Below the pieces are notes generated by a model, which was given only the letters and a program-made list of their open reading frames with translations, was not told where the DNA came from and did no database searches. A stretch of DNA of 64,000 nt from Branchipolynoe longqiensis (taxonomy: Eukaryota; Annelida; Polychaeta; Phyllodocida; Polynoidae). The stretch is from the NCBI GenBank assembly GCA_030323885.1, contig CM059193.1, positions 71,143,997 to 71,207,996 on the forward strand, written 5' to 3'. Below, in pieces: positions 37,801-42,320 of the stretch; positions within the stretch are counted from its first letter, which is position 1, and each line of letters opens with the position of its first letter. Made by a program: the position numbers and the translations under genes.

Positions 37801-40800
37801 GGGTTTTACGTCCTAGTAACATCTATGGTCATATCAGGAGGGCACCAATTTGTGTTCACTCACGGCGACGTATATAGTGCTACCCCGCTGGGAGATCCGG
37901 CCGCCAGCACCATGACCCGACATGCCACTCAGTCACATTATCCAGACCGTGGCGCTATCCTAGTAATGCCGAGCGCCAGGCTAGGTAGCAACACGTATCA
38001 ATTTTGGAAGTCATTGGTTTGACTCGGCCTGGATTTGATCTCCCGACCTTCCGACTTAAGGAAGCATGTCGAGACATCCACACAAATTGGAATACATAAT
38101 TAATTAGCTAGCATTACCTTAATTTACCAGCAGATAGAACTACAGTGTTAGTCTTGTTAAGCAGAAAAGCCTGCCTCAGTAAACCAGCAGTAACTGCTCC
38201 AGTACCGATTTTGCTGTTGTCGTTGTTGGTACATTAGTTGTTTAAGAAGGGGAAATTTCAATCGCTGATGATTGGTCTTCCACATTCCACTGCTCCTTGC
38301 CCTATCCTAATAATGCCAAGCGCCTAGCTAGGAAGCGACAAGTATAAATTTTTAAGTCATTGGTTTGACTCGACCAGGATTCAAACCCATGATCTACCAA
38401 CACGAGAGATGGACGCTCTAACTCATTCGGCCATCCCGTCTGGTTAATTTAAAATGTTCTTTTATACCGGAAAGTGTAGCCTGCTATGTAAGAACTAGGA
38501 GCAGCACGCCAATACAGGGATGAGAAGAGGTCAAACCTAAAAAGGCTGGAAACTGTGGATTGGTGGGAAATTCTCATCCCTGCCGATTGCTGAGTGCCCC
38601 AATGGCTACGTGACAATGCAGACAATCAAATAACTTATCAGCAGCTACTGCTTGGTAAGACAACACCAACACTACAGCTGGCCAGCATTGAAAACAAGCC
38701 TGGGTATCCGGGCTTACATGCTATGGACAGTATAAATACAGCCTCAATACAAAAATACATTTGAAAGTGATCTTTTTGTTCAAATTAAATCTGATTAATA
38801 TTAATATTATAATGCATTAGCCGAAAGTGTACGCCCAACGGAAGATTGTTTTTATTATATGAGTTCAACTCATAGAATATGCACTTAAAATATGAAAAAT
38901 ACATGAAAGTAACACCACTCATAAATAGTTACCATTTTAAAACCACATGTGTACCAACAGTAACAGCATTCGAAATGAGCTTTTCCACGCCAAGTGAGAG
39001 TAGGCACGAACAAGCAGAATATAGCTTAAGCTTTTCCGTTGGACAAGTGAAAACTTTGGCCTGAAAAACATGTATTTCGTGATTTTATTGCTTTCCGTGA
39101 TCATCTTTAAATGTAATTTACATTATTTATGACATTTGTTTTGATTTATTTGTAGAGTTTTATTCCCATAACCATGCAGGTTAACTGAGATAATAAAGTG
39201 AGTACTGTGGACAAGTAAAAGTTCAGACGGACAAGTGAATATCACACCAGACTTGTCCCATGGACAAGTCAATCTTTTTTTGCTTATTTCTATCACTGTG
39301 TAAAATAAACAATACAATTAAAAAGAGATAGTCATGAAGATAATACCAGGCTTCCATCCCATAGATTGGTGTTTTTGTTCAGTTATCACTGGACAGTGGC
39401 ACGGAAATTAAAAACCTCACCGACAAAGTCTCGTTGTGCCTCCGTCCAAATTTGGTTGAGCTCGGTGATGTGTTGTGAGACATCCTGGATTGCACGGTTC
39501 TCCTCGTTAGTAGCCCACTTCACCAGGTACTGCGCAGCTGAACACACACAAACACATAACACTCACATAGTTGTATGCAATAAATTATTATTTGAACAAA
39601 TAAATATTAAACCACTGAGAAGATGTTATATGGTTGGTTGTTGGAGCTTTGCGTCCTTGCAAGATCTAAGGCCATATCACGACGGGTACCGACTTGTGAC
39701 AGTGCACACTCGTTGTGACTTTATAGTGCTGCCCGACTGGGAGACCAGGCCACCAGCACCATGACAAGATATTCCACTCAGTCACATTATCCTGATACAG
39801 AGCTAACCAGTCCATATCCTATCCTAATAATGCTGAGCGCTTGGCTAGGAAGCAACAAGTATCAATTTTGTAAATCATTGGTTTGACTTGACAGTTTTTC
39901 TATTCTGTTTTGGGGACTTTTCATTGCTAATTGGTGTTTATTTACTCTTTTACTCAGGTACAAAATCCTGCAATTGATAACCAAACGAATTACTGTTAGA
40001 TAATTAGTCTATATTCCTGATACATGCAAATAATAACTTTGCTTCTGCTCGTCATATAAAGTTCATCTATATGTCAAATTAAAGGGCTTAAATCCCCTTA
40101 ATGTGCTTCACCAGAATGCATTTGTTTTGAAAGGCTATCTTGAATTTGAAATTTGTCTGCGAGTCTCTATCACTGATACTAGTAATAGATAGTAATATCA
40201 ATATCCCAGACACTAGCGGTGACACTTAGAAGGGTGGGAAGGGGGGAAACACAAACTTTTAATTTTCATTATTAATAATTCTAGATTCTTGAGATAAATT
40301 CATCACTTTACTCTATCTCAGTATATATACAAAATATCATCGGTTATCATAATATATTGAACATATCATCGGTTATCATAATCAGGAATGATGAATATAA
40401 TTATTTAATTAAAGCAATGAATAAATAATATTTAATTGAATACATAGGTATATGCCAAACCACTGACCAGCGACCGATATTTTCATACCACAAAACTGAT
40501 CCAGCAAATCCCACTTTGTTTGTGGAGGGGTGAAGAAAAACACCTCTATGGTCGGTTTGCATTGGTCAATCTTGGGTATTCCTAGTCTATTATGTAGTAT
40601 GGGAATCCCTTTACAGCTTAGTTTAAAAATATTTCAATTTGGTCAAGTTTTGCTATTCCAAAAACAACTTCAAAAGTTTCACTCAATTTCAACCTGCAAC
40701 TTCACCCTTTTATATCAATCTGAAACATTTAAAAAGTAGACTGTCGAGAGTAACCATTATTAATCTTACATACTGTTGAGTTTGGGGAAATTATGATCAG

Positions 40801-42058
40801 TACATCATGATTGGTGTGTTCAAGAATGCAACAGGTATGCACTTGTGTTTATCACAATCTAAGGCGAAAAGGTATGTGGTGGCTTATTGGTCACAGAATG
40901 AGTCTCATGACAATACTACTGTCTATGACGTATAAATTCTTTGCCTTGGCAGCTGATCTCATGCTTAACTGATATTTTGCGAATGACTCTTGATCGTGAT
41001 TTGTTGATTTACCTTTATGGAATATGTTGTGAACAAACGGTCATGGAGTTCACTAATTAACCACAAATGTTATTTTCATATCACTTATTTTGTTTCAAAT
41101 GTCACTTCATTTAATTGTATCAATAGAACATGAATTAAACTAACTTCAGTGAAAATGTCATCAAGATATCTCAATTATTAAAGAAAGTACATGAATTTCA
41201 CCAATTTTAGTCACAGAAAATGTATTGTTTCAGGTCACTTTACTTTGTTTCAGGTCACTTAATTTTGTTTCAAATGTCACTTTATTGGATTATATCACTA
41301 GAACATGCCTTAATCTAGCTCCAGTCCAAATTTCATCTAGATATCTCAATTATTAAAGAAATTACATGCATTTTCCCATAAAAGTCACCAATTTCGGTCA
41401 GAGAAATCTAGTGCTATATATACCTTAAATTAATTTAATGGAAGAAAATAAGGACCGATTTCAGAGTTGGATAACGCCATAACTTTCTTAATACTCCACC
41501 TATTCTGATAATCTTGGTGTCATGTTAAAGGGCCTTTCAAGCTGTTTCCAGTGGTGACTTTTGTTTTATTATTGAAGGAATAGTTTCGTCACATACCTAG
41601 AATACAATTACCAATTTAATAAATGTAACATCGTCATCGACTATTCTACCGTCACTAGTACTAGTAGTTCTACTAGTAGTCAATGGCACCTTGACTTAGT
41701 ATCACGTGAATTGGAAGGGAGGAAACAACACTTCATAAACAACGCTAAGTTGTGTTTATTTCAGACAAAAGCTGTGTAAAGCTTTACCCGAGTTTTGGGC
41801 TGCCATGAACGCTTTTGCCGTGTTTTTGACATCCTTCTGCTCCGAAATTACCATGTTCAGTTCTCCATGTCCACCTCCAAGGGAAAGCAGTTTCACCCCG
41901 CTCCTGGAAGAAAGTGGTACAATTTAGCCACTTCATGTGATGCGTATTTGTTTTACCTATATGTTGAAATGTCAAAACATTATATATAAACGAGTGATAT
42001 TACATTTTTTTAAAGATATTCCCTATTACCTGCGGACTGCCTTTGCAGCTCGTTCCAT
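11666..42058 (-). CDS. Nine-exon gene: BAR/coiled-coil-like protein with PPPPY motif and Gln-rich tail
   Basis: Exons on -, from 5' to 3': 42058-42030, 41903-41788, 39537-39421, 36862-36783, 36452-36396, 35620-35539, 19965-19780, 19005-18910 and 12468-11666; 1566 nt including the stop, 521 aa. Every junction has GT/AG and the phases fit in series. About the first 250 residues are charged and helix-rich with no prolines in long stretches (NEENRAIQDV..., LKEFKHMFDLVLDGEKQVDY, DELRILESRLAQAERQKD), as expected of a BAR or arfaptin-type helical bundle. A basic segment (KERVRQYKRQQK) follows, then PPPPYTPGDFY, a possible WW-domain ligand, then a long Gln/His/Lys tract and an acidic C-terminus. A membrane-shaping or adaptor role is inference only. 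Introns 6 and 8 carry the two large retrotransposons. Confidence 0.75.
12530..12762 (-). mobile_element. SINE copy, 5'-truncated
   Basis: On - it reads from the CTAGCCTGGCGCTCAACATT block to GATATGACCTTAGATGTTGC and the short tail shared by the SINE family. The tRNA-like head is missing. Lies in intron 8 of the minus-strand gene. Confidence 0.75.
13296..13432 (+). mobile_element. SINE fragment, variant tail
   Basis: Matches the SINE body (AACCCTGACAGAGACAAACCAATGA, CTTGTCGCGACCTAGC) but ends in the AGTAGTGGAATGCGGAAGACCA variant also seen at 52768-52975 and, inverted, at 38217-38443 and 55935-56150. Ends 50 bp before the Ngaro-like element. Confidence 0.65.
13485..13681 (+). repeat. Ngaro-like terminal repeat A1
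   Basis: From GGTCGTAATGCTCGC to GGACATAATTCTT; recurs at 18357-18550 with shorter C-runs. Confidence 0.95.
13799..15628 (+). CDS. Gag-like ORF of the Ngaro-like element
   Basis: ATG at 13799 (ACCATCATG). The basic N-terminus (RPRGRPPGRRGSRRGR) is followed by an Ala/Pro-rich linker and a conserved-looking core (IPPGYLFPHDLIERGAEG, YNLALRMLESHPAFP, DGRLPDGWRDP) of the kind seen in DIRS-order gag proteins. A Cys-containing segment (CPAWNRDPTSC) may be a degenerate zinc knuckle. The last several hundred bases of the frame are Pro-rich and overlap the RT frame, so the true end is probably earlier, near 15000-15300. Start choice is by context only. Confidence 0.65.
   Translation: MPAGSRPRGRPPGRRGSRRGRSASATPHDAASATSTAPSLQSEATSWASAVDARMDAQAAAMQSQSGAIDHLTALVESITLAPPRAPALPEPAAAPPPRAPAISPPSIADRLADLLQELTAGTGGGVHPATHPRLLPASATPAHPTYQRYTRRGLYTTQQAASAARLPAAAHPAPDRSPASAADAVREILESAEAQGSGRRKGIPPGYLFPHDLIERGAEGKALKRGEATMEEYNLALRMLESHPAFPTDSLPGLLHHNMTVLRDCVTHPWPTVRRYSETIFAWIADGRLPDGWRDPVAINSVRMDVITAPATASGAEPEPSPPLPAPPPDYPLPHTLPPHPRTPYTHEAYGIPCPAWNRDPTSCDQPSPDRKSAPGCPATKATACQHPTPPPTASLNNPALSAPTATPVSSHLTPAQMAPITPPPPPRQTSHISRRPRWLPSHRPSHLCRRRRNPPTPASNTPPPPAPPPSPSPGDTAYIGRLPGSAPSAHAFALPFSHPSRTSHPPPPHPPATSANQSPRSSTQAFRTPFPPPPPAAPPPPPTAPPSSPYGPTSPAPPGAATPFSPEPTTPSALRASLIFWPPASPSLQAYTSPPGVPASEITPTRT
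14890..17163 (+). CDS. Reverse transcriptase/RNase H of the Ngaro-like element
   Basis: Recognisable homology begins near 15330. RT blocks: MTRPKSDPGKRRVIVDLSYP, TWTADISRAYRQL, DLALPFGCRSSGA, and the catalytic YVDD at 16219-16230. RNase H follows with ECDSCLTGGG, HELEAVNLV, NTDNMAS and DALSR supplying the acidic residues. Between a C14 run (15674-15687) and a C9 run (15793-15801) the homology (for example ATELAHGALAGPF) is in a different frame and then returns, so the coding sequence is broken twice in a compensating way. The upstream Pro-rich part of the frame overlaps gag and is probably not translated. RNA-dependent DNA synthesis is the expected activity. Confidence 0.85.
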   Translation: MRPTQPRPEVRPRVPRHQSNRLPTPDTTPNRLPKQPCTVRANRHSSILTSHAGPDGPHHPPPPPPPDFSHLPPAQMAPITPPLTSLPPPPQPPHPCLKYPSPTRTPPLPLPRRHCIHRPPPRLRPLSPRFRPSLLPPLPHLPPTTTPPPSDLGEPVAEVINPGIQDTLPAAPSCGPTPTAYRPTLLSIWPHLSGAAWSRHPIFSRAYHTLRAAGLPNFLAARIPLPSGLHIPAWRTRLRDHPDKDLVDLLEYGFPANYSASTPPPPGPHTLTTARPRSTRPTSGTSLPPSSHTAPLPAPSSPPPFTPWAQVSPMMTRPKSDPGKRRVIVDLSYPPGHSVNAGIPRREYLGRPHAYRLPSVADVGRRLVGQGTGAYTWTADISRAYRQLRADPLSCPLYGIAFEGATYVDLALPFGCRSSGAACVRVTAAVAWILRREGFHALVYVDDFVGCELTYLRARQAFDGFIALVGALGLEVASGKCHPPAVRVSWLGFAIDSDAMTIRIAPDKVDELVADCEARVARPTLGRQELQSILGRLNHVGSCVLPARKFMARLLAALRSCHGFATITLGDDALRDLAWFAAYGRASNGLHLLRPPGTRRIVIECDSCLTGGGAYSPRRYYARGYSKAFRARFPAIHELEAVNLVVALRALLLPADVAGANVVVNTDNMASAASLDSGRARDPTLGTCARELWLMAAEACFELTIVHKPGADLVLADALSRAHLPGRWAGVARDEVARLGLERADADHDDFPYNPGL
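17132..18143 (+). CDS. Tyrosine recombinase of the Ngaro-like element (one frame break)
   Basis: ATG at 17132 overlaps the end of the RT frame by 32 nt. The N-terminal SAM-like core-binding part (YTASEVAAVDGLRI, STWRNRRRQARGYVEF) is in the first frame. Homology moves to a second frame at a C5 run (17353-17357) and then runs to the stop at 18143. Catalytic residues are present: Arg in YYGMLRQSSLL, His-x-x-Arg in LHSLRRGAAQ, and the C-terminal Tyr in SVHAYVPR. This enzyme inserts the circular cDNA by recombination and replaces the integrase of LTR elements. Either a real +1/-1 indel or a homopolymer error explains the break. Confidence 0.88.
18162..18356 (+). repeat. Ngaro-like terminal repeat B1
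   Basis: 195 bp from CACTAAACCTCGGG to CTCGTCACGTATC; repeated as B2. Holds the poly(A) signal AATAAA at 18302-18307. Confidence 0.95.
18357..18550 (+). repeat. Ngaro-like terminal repeat A2
   Basis: Copy of A1 abutting B1 directly. A 29-bp linker separates it from B2. Confidence 0.95.
18580..18774 (+). repeat. Ngaro-like terminal repeat B2
   Basis: Second 195-bp copy of B, ending the element at CACGTATC. AATAAA near 18720. Confidence 0.95.
18910..19005 (-). CDS. BAR-like gene, exon 8
   Basis: 96 nt, phase 1-1, acceptor TCTTGTAG, donor GTGTGT. Basic segment FVVRAKERVRQYKRQQKG, marking the end of the helical region. Confidence 0.85.
19247..19393 (+). repeat. Tandem duplication of about 80 bp
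   Basis: TTTGTTTTCAAATTTGATG...CAGCTTTTAAGAGTCAACCACAG occurs twice in succession, in intron 7 of the minus-strand gene. Confidence 0.8.
19780..19965 (-). CDS. BAR-like gene, exon 7
   Basis: 186 nt, phase 1-1, acceptor TGTGACAG, donor GTAAGC. Encodes ENEAVKLIRFKDGYTRL and EAQRDIATQLPDAYNG; the most conserved-looking part of the protein. Confidence 0.9.
20101..20565. mobile_element. PIF/Harbinger-like MITE
   Basis: The left end GGCCGTATTCGATTA and the right end TAATCGAATACGGCC are exact complements, and the inverted similarity continues through GGGTCACCCGA. The trinucleotide CTA flanks both sides (20098-20100 and 20566-20568), matching the 3-bp duplications of PIF/Harbinger elements. Shares its interior with the element at 1-422. 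Non-coding. Confidence 0.75.
20817..20912 (+). repeat. (TATG)n microsatellite, left part
   Basis: About 24 uninterrupted tetranucleotide units directly abutting the gypsy LTR. Gives Met-Tyr-Val-Cys pseudo-ORFs. Confidence 0.97.
20913..21254 (-). repeat. Gypsy 3' LTR
   Basis: On - it runs TGTAGTAGTCTG...GGGCCATTACA. AATAAA on - at 21007-21002 is the likely poly(A) signal. Confidence 0.95.
21255..21266 (-). promoter_or_regulatory. Polypurine tract
   Basis: On - CTAGGGGGGGCAG directly precedes the 3' LTR, the expected place for plus-strand priming. Confidence 0.7.
21267..22883 (-). other. Gypsy non-coding region between the extra ORF and 3' LTR
   Basis: 1.6 kb without a coding frame. Contains AT-dinucleotide stretches (22246-22262 and 22496-22518) and three copies of an ATCCCTCGGACAG block spaced about 90-105 bp (22663-22870). 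Confidence 0.6.
22884..26003 (-). CDS. Unrecognised 1039-aa ORF downstream of integrase
   Basis: ATG at 26003-26001 in good context (GGACCATGT); an in-frame GTG lies 8 codons earlier. Uninterrupted. Visible features in order: a Ser/Pro/Val-rich N-terminal third; a globular, conserved-looking middle (GWMAYMLACWSASGRFG, WENGYQRIMRPYDVHGDY); a Cys/His cluster that could bind zinc (CLFCELN ... ARHICESHLH, then WRCTRPFN ... IKHLMEGH); an Arg/Gly-rich basic tract (KRGRGRGAVAVRR, GKGKGRGKR); a Pro run; RRRKRRK, a possible nuclear signal; and a charged C-terminal segment. No signal peptide or membrane segment is apparent, so it is not a typical envelope. I cannot name its function. It is in the same strand and element as gag-pol, so it is an accessory ORF or a captured host sequence. 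Confidence 0.8.
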   Translation of the reverse strand: MSDDILDSPSTPLGGAEAVSSLGILFDEAEGGDEAGLSCIGTIRPLGGREIVATVSPQLSSPLLSPVLAVVRGPQRVTAAGLVSPPGVASLSLRSPVGFDDRLHPASIISNAQTMVNADELSRFREWQLREKALRESVCSSRTDPFSLSPADVRMAQPLSGSSSGSCQVVLPTAVAVRPPMLPSAGSEDVGARTLGSLAPAPHDNGRSVGGGSSVRMDVDSVESTPVVGGELLRPPAPSRESGALTEAQVRIAVEKAKASVQRDAGPRLEVVSVPPKASIPPAKVSYGSFDYRYHNSDGSKRTVPVDVEDVPTGSSSGTARPSRSAAACSEQEQGGDDRRTGWMAYMLACWSASGRFGVELGYEIAEDLTPSSEWIVRSRRGGPVKLARFLSGNVAGLTETTLSRLWNDPHEEPRSLSDYVIWENGYQRIMRPYDVHGDYEVSDDEGWTEADSRPRAALEWYNAHLCEIFGALKDPTRGDGYTKQELACLGYVRRVFRPGQTCLFCELNPVGRRQTPKLFLRWVQLARHICESHLHTAPLWRCTRPFNVASGSEGCPTLKATGQYFVTARRGVMIKHLMEGHGRMLDDVVKGLSEIQWNPQSVSKRAVSFTMKQRTDFHYSRETLVLPKQHRLIALFIYVPGSAEVRRERFYTGRGASSAKRGRGRGAVAVRRDQQGRAAPVASSSSGRGARSVQGKGKGRGKRSSSLVPLRDGSAIQLQRNQGSDRSASPPPPPPPPPPSAAQQGLKDWPELPVATIDPEEGGSRGVRRRKRRKLVAALTPDTLSAVVARAPATVATVPVASVSQPVSLGQVPRRRVSAAAGSASQLTVTASASPVVRPVVIAPVVGPSPGVVPVRPVVAAAPLVEHSVALALDGITERLCEANRLDVTARITESVDGLVKAFIGGFDAVVAQTQDVLARQAEGRRGADFDNIVEDKKIVERKLEASREQRARQAAVIDDIDMTFSAAFRSDFRSWDGSLRALDLSGFSVEDRLHGLPASLVADAAAAHRALLARAARAPSDADGDVQMTGDGKVDGD
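26004..27029 (-). other. Gypsy spacer between integrase and the extra ORF
   Basis: About 1 kb without a coding frame. Rich in the hexamer ACTGCG/CGCAGT (near 26411, 26559, 26585, 26730, 26815, 26825, 26885 and 26915), which also occurs in the LTR. It may hold the leader or splice site for the extra ORF; this is inference. Confidence 0.5.
27030..28808 (-). CDS. Gypsy integrase
   Basis: HHCC zinc-binding part near 28260-28400 (HSTATHFGRV ... CHKCQVV). DDE core: LACDFVSGF, IHSDQGREF and DGMVERFNKT. A C-terminal KNWDGPFTI gives the GPF motif, followed by a basic tail. No chromodomain seen. The frame joins RNase H only through a break in a G4 run near 28808 (MDHINADSLSR follows it). This enzyme inserts the element cDNA. 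Confidence 0.93.
   Translation of the reverse strand: MDHINADSLSRIPVRKCGRGDCTDCGAHNCVLAAISAMRLADIDDDELWTLSEVRLAQRQDPSILRVIKWLEVGRSKPLRDELAVENAETRKIINQWDLLELREGVLCRWKVVGEDLRSRLQIVVPFALRDDVLLFCHGHSTATHFGRVRSTKRLAWRFYWPGMTSDIRRWVRTCHKCQVVKPGEGIAKLPLTQELSGHRWRRLACDFVSGFKTTSRGNVVMMVVQDYYTKYVQVYPLKDHTAPTAAQALVDNWVLIFGAPMRIHSDQGREFESTLFQSMLRLLGVKKTRTNPYCPQSDGMVERFNKTLISALACTVNDFQDDWDLQVKFVAHAYNCTEHASTGVTPNRLLFGEELRLAADLQFGVVNRQVDRPCEIVFVRWLEHCFHHAYSAVRDALGRAAVRQKSDYGPAAWRQFKVGDRVVRYHAPLARVKLAKNWDGPFTITEVVSDTTVIMKGKDGKYRKSNVRRLKLYTEQMSRNAGPSSWLDAHVGDEPAPARVEAGTIDAFSQKKVPGLPVTAGEAMRPRRHRPDKRKNKRRRRSRSVSDVDSVVSVRSSSGSDSDFVPVRQGSDVGSDAPPVRRSERLALRRR
28781..29515 (-). CDS. Gypsy RT C-terminus and RNase H
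   Basis: RT thumb/connection (GLRLKASKCRLF, EVRSFLGFVSYYRDFI) and RNase H with FILDTDASGFAI, TTKRELMAIV and IRTDHHSLRW as the acidic motifs. Separated from the upstream RT frame by a break near 29540 and from integrase by one near 28808. Confidence 0.9.
   Translation of the reverse strand: MFDRLRSYGLRLKASKCRLFRRETQYLGRVVSAKGIKADPEKLSAIAGWPRPEDMKEVRSFLGFVSYYRDFIADFARLAVPLQDLVVTAKKIKFVWGDAQEAAFLGLKRAFTQTPVLRYPRAVGQFILDTDASGFAISGVLSQVQDGVEVPLSFASNKLNKAQRNYCTTKRELMAIVVYSRKWKHFLIGSDFIIRTDHHSLRWLLNFKEAEGMMGRWLATLSEYGVTNEHIVYRKGWITSTQIV
29508..31517 (-). CDS. Gypsy protease and reverse transcriptase (pol N-terminal part)
   Basis: The aspartic protease is shown by YFLIDSGAAVTCVG near 31120-31160. 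RT follows: DSPWSSPVHLVKKKDGSIRF, CTLDLQSGYHQVAM, MPFGLCNAPATFEKMM and the catalytic YLDD near 29575. The frame has no ATG near its start; it is -1 to gag and continuous with the slippery site at 31526-31532, so it is expected to be made as a gag-pol fusion. A single-base break near 29540 ends the frame soon after YLDD. Confidence 0.92.
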   Translation of the reverse strand: MDRLGLGSTQLASPDTAKTDAVLTVEEAGVQSDASAGPPVIAPGDSIPVESVLWDGMEQIARCVSALAPAPLDDCMQFIIQRQGCDLSHPCGKRLFVDSTFWTLDGKRWYVRVCVRGTIGYFLIDSGAAVTCVGRKFFDKLDGDKVFFDNSVKPVTVTGAPLKQYGQAILSLEIGGKIFHYAPTVSDISEDGILGAEFLEYYGCELRQAGSLYLRYPYQLTVQCELRRDSQTVSAVAQDIRIAPMTGCDVKITAVGVDGDHQSLFEPMVSELHELGLVGQNTLVWSPVDSVVPLFNPNRYAVRLQKGTTIGLLSEATDFGNVHSEYAKAGLSKQSGVNIARGNGVAESAVGAVDPVDGVGAGRCCAVSCSQLPGNWSSGWPELRVARAAQLDCPSSVVSSRGEVGVAALGEVAEAVTFGTTEECVAPSVVSRSLDGSLPAHLIPLAMGCEVVDESDRSQVVEFLGRNIQVFAVPGETLGWTEVVKHGIDVGESAAFRIPYRRFVHSKKEALETELHKLLDSGVIRSSDSPWSSPVHLVKKKDGSIRFCIDYKKLNTVTRKNAYPLPRIDESLESLGGNEWFCTLDLQSGYHQVAMDPEDIAKTAFSTHLGLFEWNVMPFGLCNAPATFEKMMTDMLAGLQWKICLVYLDDIIVFGRTLTECRGSASSSV
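31477..31532 (-). promoter_or_regulatory. Probable -1 ribosomal frameshift signal at gag-pol
   Basis: On - the heptamer TTTAAAC (31532-31526) is read in gag as T TTA AAC, two codons before the gag TAG at 31522-31520. A -1 slip enters pol exactly. Five nt later GGGTTG (31520-31515) can pair with CAACCC (31495-31490). The loop holds GGGCTT (31506-31501), which can pair with AAGCCC (31482-31477) downstream, giving an H-type pseudoknot. X XXY YYZ plus spacer plus pseudoknot is the established architecture for -1 frameshifting. Confidence 0.8.
31520..34387 (-). CDS. Gypsy gag (frame-broken)
   Basis: ATG at 34387-34385, 96 bases inside the 5' LTR. Coding segments in different frames: 34387-34118, 34167-33358, 33353-32886 and 33220-31520. 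The first change is at a C9 run (34156-34164) and the third at a C14 run (32937-32950); the second, near 33360, is not at a long homopolymer. Content: Ser/Gly/Val-rich N-terminus, a coiled coil (TKQLEDLSMREALNVQLQDE), a capsid-like region (WNTWWRDFTLDMRSNMWDE, MARWYQWKKRVQ), an SYRGGNSYRG-type Gly/Arg/Tyr region and one knuckle, C-x2-C-x4-H-x4-C (CGRCFAFGHWPIQC). The gag stop is at 31522-31520 next to the frameshift signal. Confidence 0.82.
34468..34482 (-). promoter_or_regulatory. Primer-binding site
   Basis: On - TTGGTGCCGTGAGCC starts directly after the 5' LTR. The TGG start pairs with a tRNA 3' CCA; which tRNA is not determined. Confidence 0.6.
34483..34826 (-). repeat. Gypsy 5' LTR
   Basis: 344 bp. 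Compared with the other LTR it has one extra GT and two substitutions (CACCTGG and GGTGTAC). Confidence 0.95.
34827..34999 (+). repeat. (TATG)n microsatellite, right part
   Basis: About 43 tetranucleotide units, the other side of the microsatellite split by the gypsy insertion. It is followed by GGTTCCAAAGTAAA, the complement of TTTACTTTGGAACC before the left part. Confidence 0.97.
35134..35216 (+). repeat. Purine-strand tandem repeat, 12-bp unit
   Basis: About seven copies of GGAAAGAGAAAA. It generates a Lys/Arg/Gly pseudo-ORF on + and a Phe/Leu/Ser one on -. Confidence 0.9.
35539..35620 (-). CDS. BAR-like gene, exon 6
   Basis: 82 nt, acceptor TATACAG, donor GTGAGT. Encodes DELRILESRLAQAERQKD. 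The next intron is about 15.6 kb because of the gypsy insertion. Confidence 0.85.
35800..36005 (+). repeat. Dispersed repeat, copy 1
   Basis: Contains GATATGGAATTCAAGG, CAAGACTATTTTCATTTGGATTT and GACAGTTTAATGGAATTCAAGG. The reverse complement of the same series is at 54476-54690. Confidence 0.7.
36396..36452 (-). CDS. BAR-like gene, exon 5
   Basis: 57 nt, phase 0-0, acceptor CCTTTAG, donor GTAAGC. Encodes the lysine-rich EVKIKKELKKVAK helix. Symmetric, so it could be skipped without changing frame. Confidence 0.8.
36783..36862 (-). CDS. BAR-like gene, exon 4
   Basis: 80 nt, acceptor TTTCCAG, donor GTAAGT. Encodes QLKEFKHMFDLVLDGEKQ, predicted helical. Confidence 0.85.
37182..37506 (+). mobile_element. 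Full-length tRNA-derived SINE
   Basis: The head GACGGGATGGCCGAATGAGTTAGAGCG with B box GGTCGAGTCC is tRNA-Ser/Leu-like. The body includes ACTTGTCGCTTCCTAGCC and GATAATGTGACTGAGTGGGAT. The tail is GATATGACCTTGGATGTTGC then GGGACGTAAAACAACAACA. This is the reference copy for the others. Confidence 0.88.
37795..38075 (-). mobile_element. SINE copy
   Basis: Inverted copy with body and tail; the head is truncated in the DGGTCGGGAGATC region. In intron 3 of the minus-strand gene. Confidence 0.8.
38217..38443 (-). mobile_element. SINE copy, variant tail
   Basis: On - a complete tRNA-like head (CCAGACGGGATGGCCGAATG) and body, then the variant ending GCAGTGGAATGTGGAAGACCA instead of the standard tail. 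Confidence 0.8.
38515..38582. mobile_element. Short palindromic TIR element
   Basis: 68 bp with CAGGGATGAGAA at the left and TTCTCATCCCTG at the right, similar ends to the element at 7225-7596. Confidence 0.5.
39421..39537 (-). CDS. BAR-like gene, exon 3
   Basis: 117 nt, phase 1-1, acceptor TGTTCAG, donor GTGAGG. Encodes helical QYLVKWATNEENRAIQDV and a downstream TEAQRDFV. Confidence 0.85.
39632..39896 (-). mobile_element. SINE copy, head truncated
   Basis: On - GTCAAACCAATGATTTACAAAATT through the body to the GATATGGCCTTAGATCTTGC tail, 120 bp downstream (on +) of exon 3 of the minus-strand gene. Confidence 0.8.
41090..41408 (+). repeat. Tandem duplication of about 176 bp
   Basis: TTTGTTTCAAATGTCACTT...GATATCTCAATTATTAAAGAAA...TCACCAATTT occurs twice (from about 41090 and 41266) with roughly 85% similarity by eye. 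Confidence 0.75.
41788..41903 (-). CDS. BAR-like gene, exon 2
   Basis: Acceptor TTCTTCCAG, donor GTAAAG. Encodes a Gly-rich patch (LSLGGGHGELN) and then the start of a helical segment (SEQKDVKNTAKAFMAAQ). Confidence 0.75.
42030..42058 (-). CDS. BAR-like gene, exon 1 (start)
   Basis: ATG at 42058-42056 followed by ERAAKAVR; the donor GTAATA follows CCGCAG. Phase 2, completed in frame by exon 2. It is the only ATG that joins exon 2 in frame nearby. Confidence 0.65.
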
Positions 42059-42293
42059 GTTTTGGTTTTAGGTACCGGAAGTAATAATGAGGAAATCTGC
42101 AGTCAACGGATGATTTAAAATTCAATTTCAGATAACGTCATTTATTGTAGTAAATTTGAGTATAAATATATTAATTACATTAACCATAACTAAAGAATAT
42201 CTACTTCGTAGTACATTTACCGACATATTTACTATTTCAGTTTACCGTTAAGACCTATATTCAGTACACCTGCAGATAAATACAAGTACACGG

Positions 42294-42320
42294 CCATCTT
42301 TGTTTTAGTACGACAGGAAG
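42294..42320 (-). promoter_or_regulatory. Candidate core promoter of the BAR-like gene
   Basis: About 240 bases upstream of the ATG, - carries AAGATGGCCG (42300-42291), a YY1-like site, next to CTTCCTG (42321-42315), an ETS-like site. Paired YY1/ETS sites are common at housekeeping promoters. There is no transcript evidence. Confidence 0.35.
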
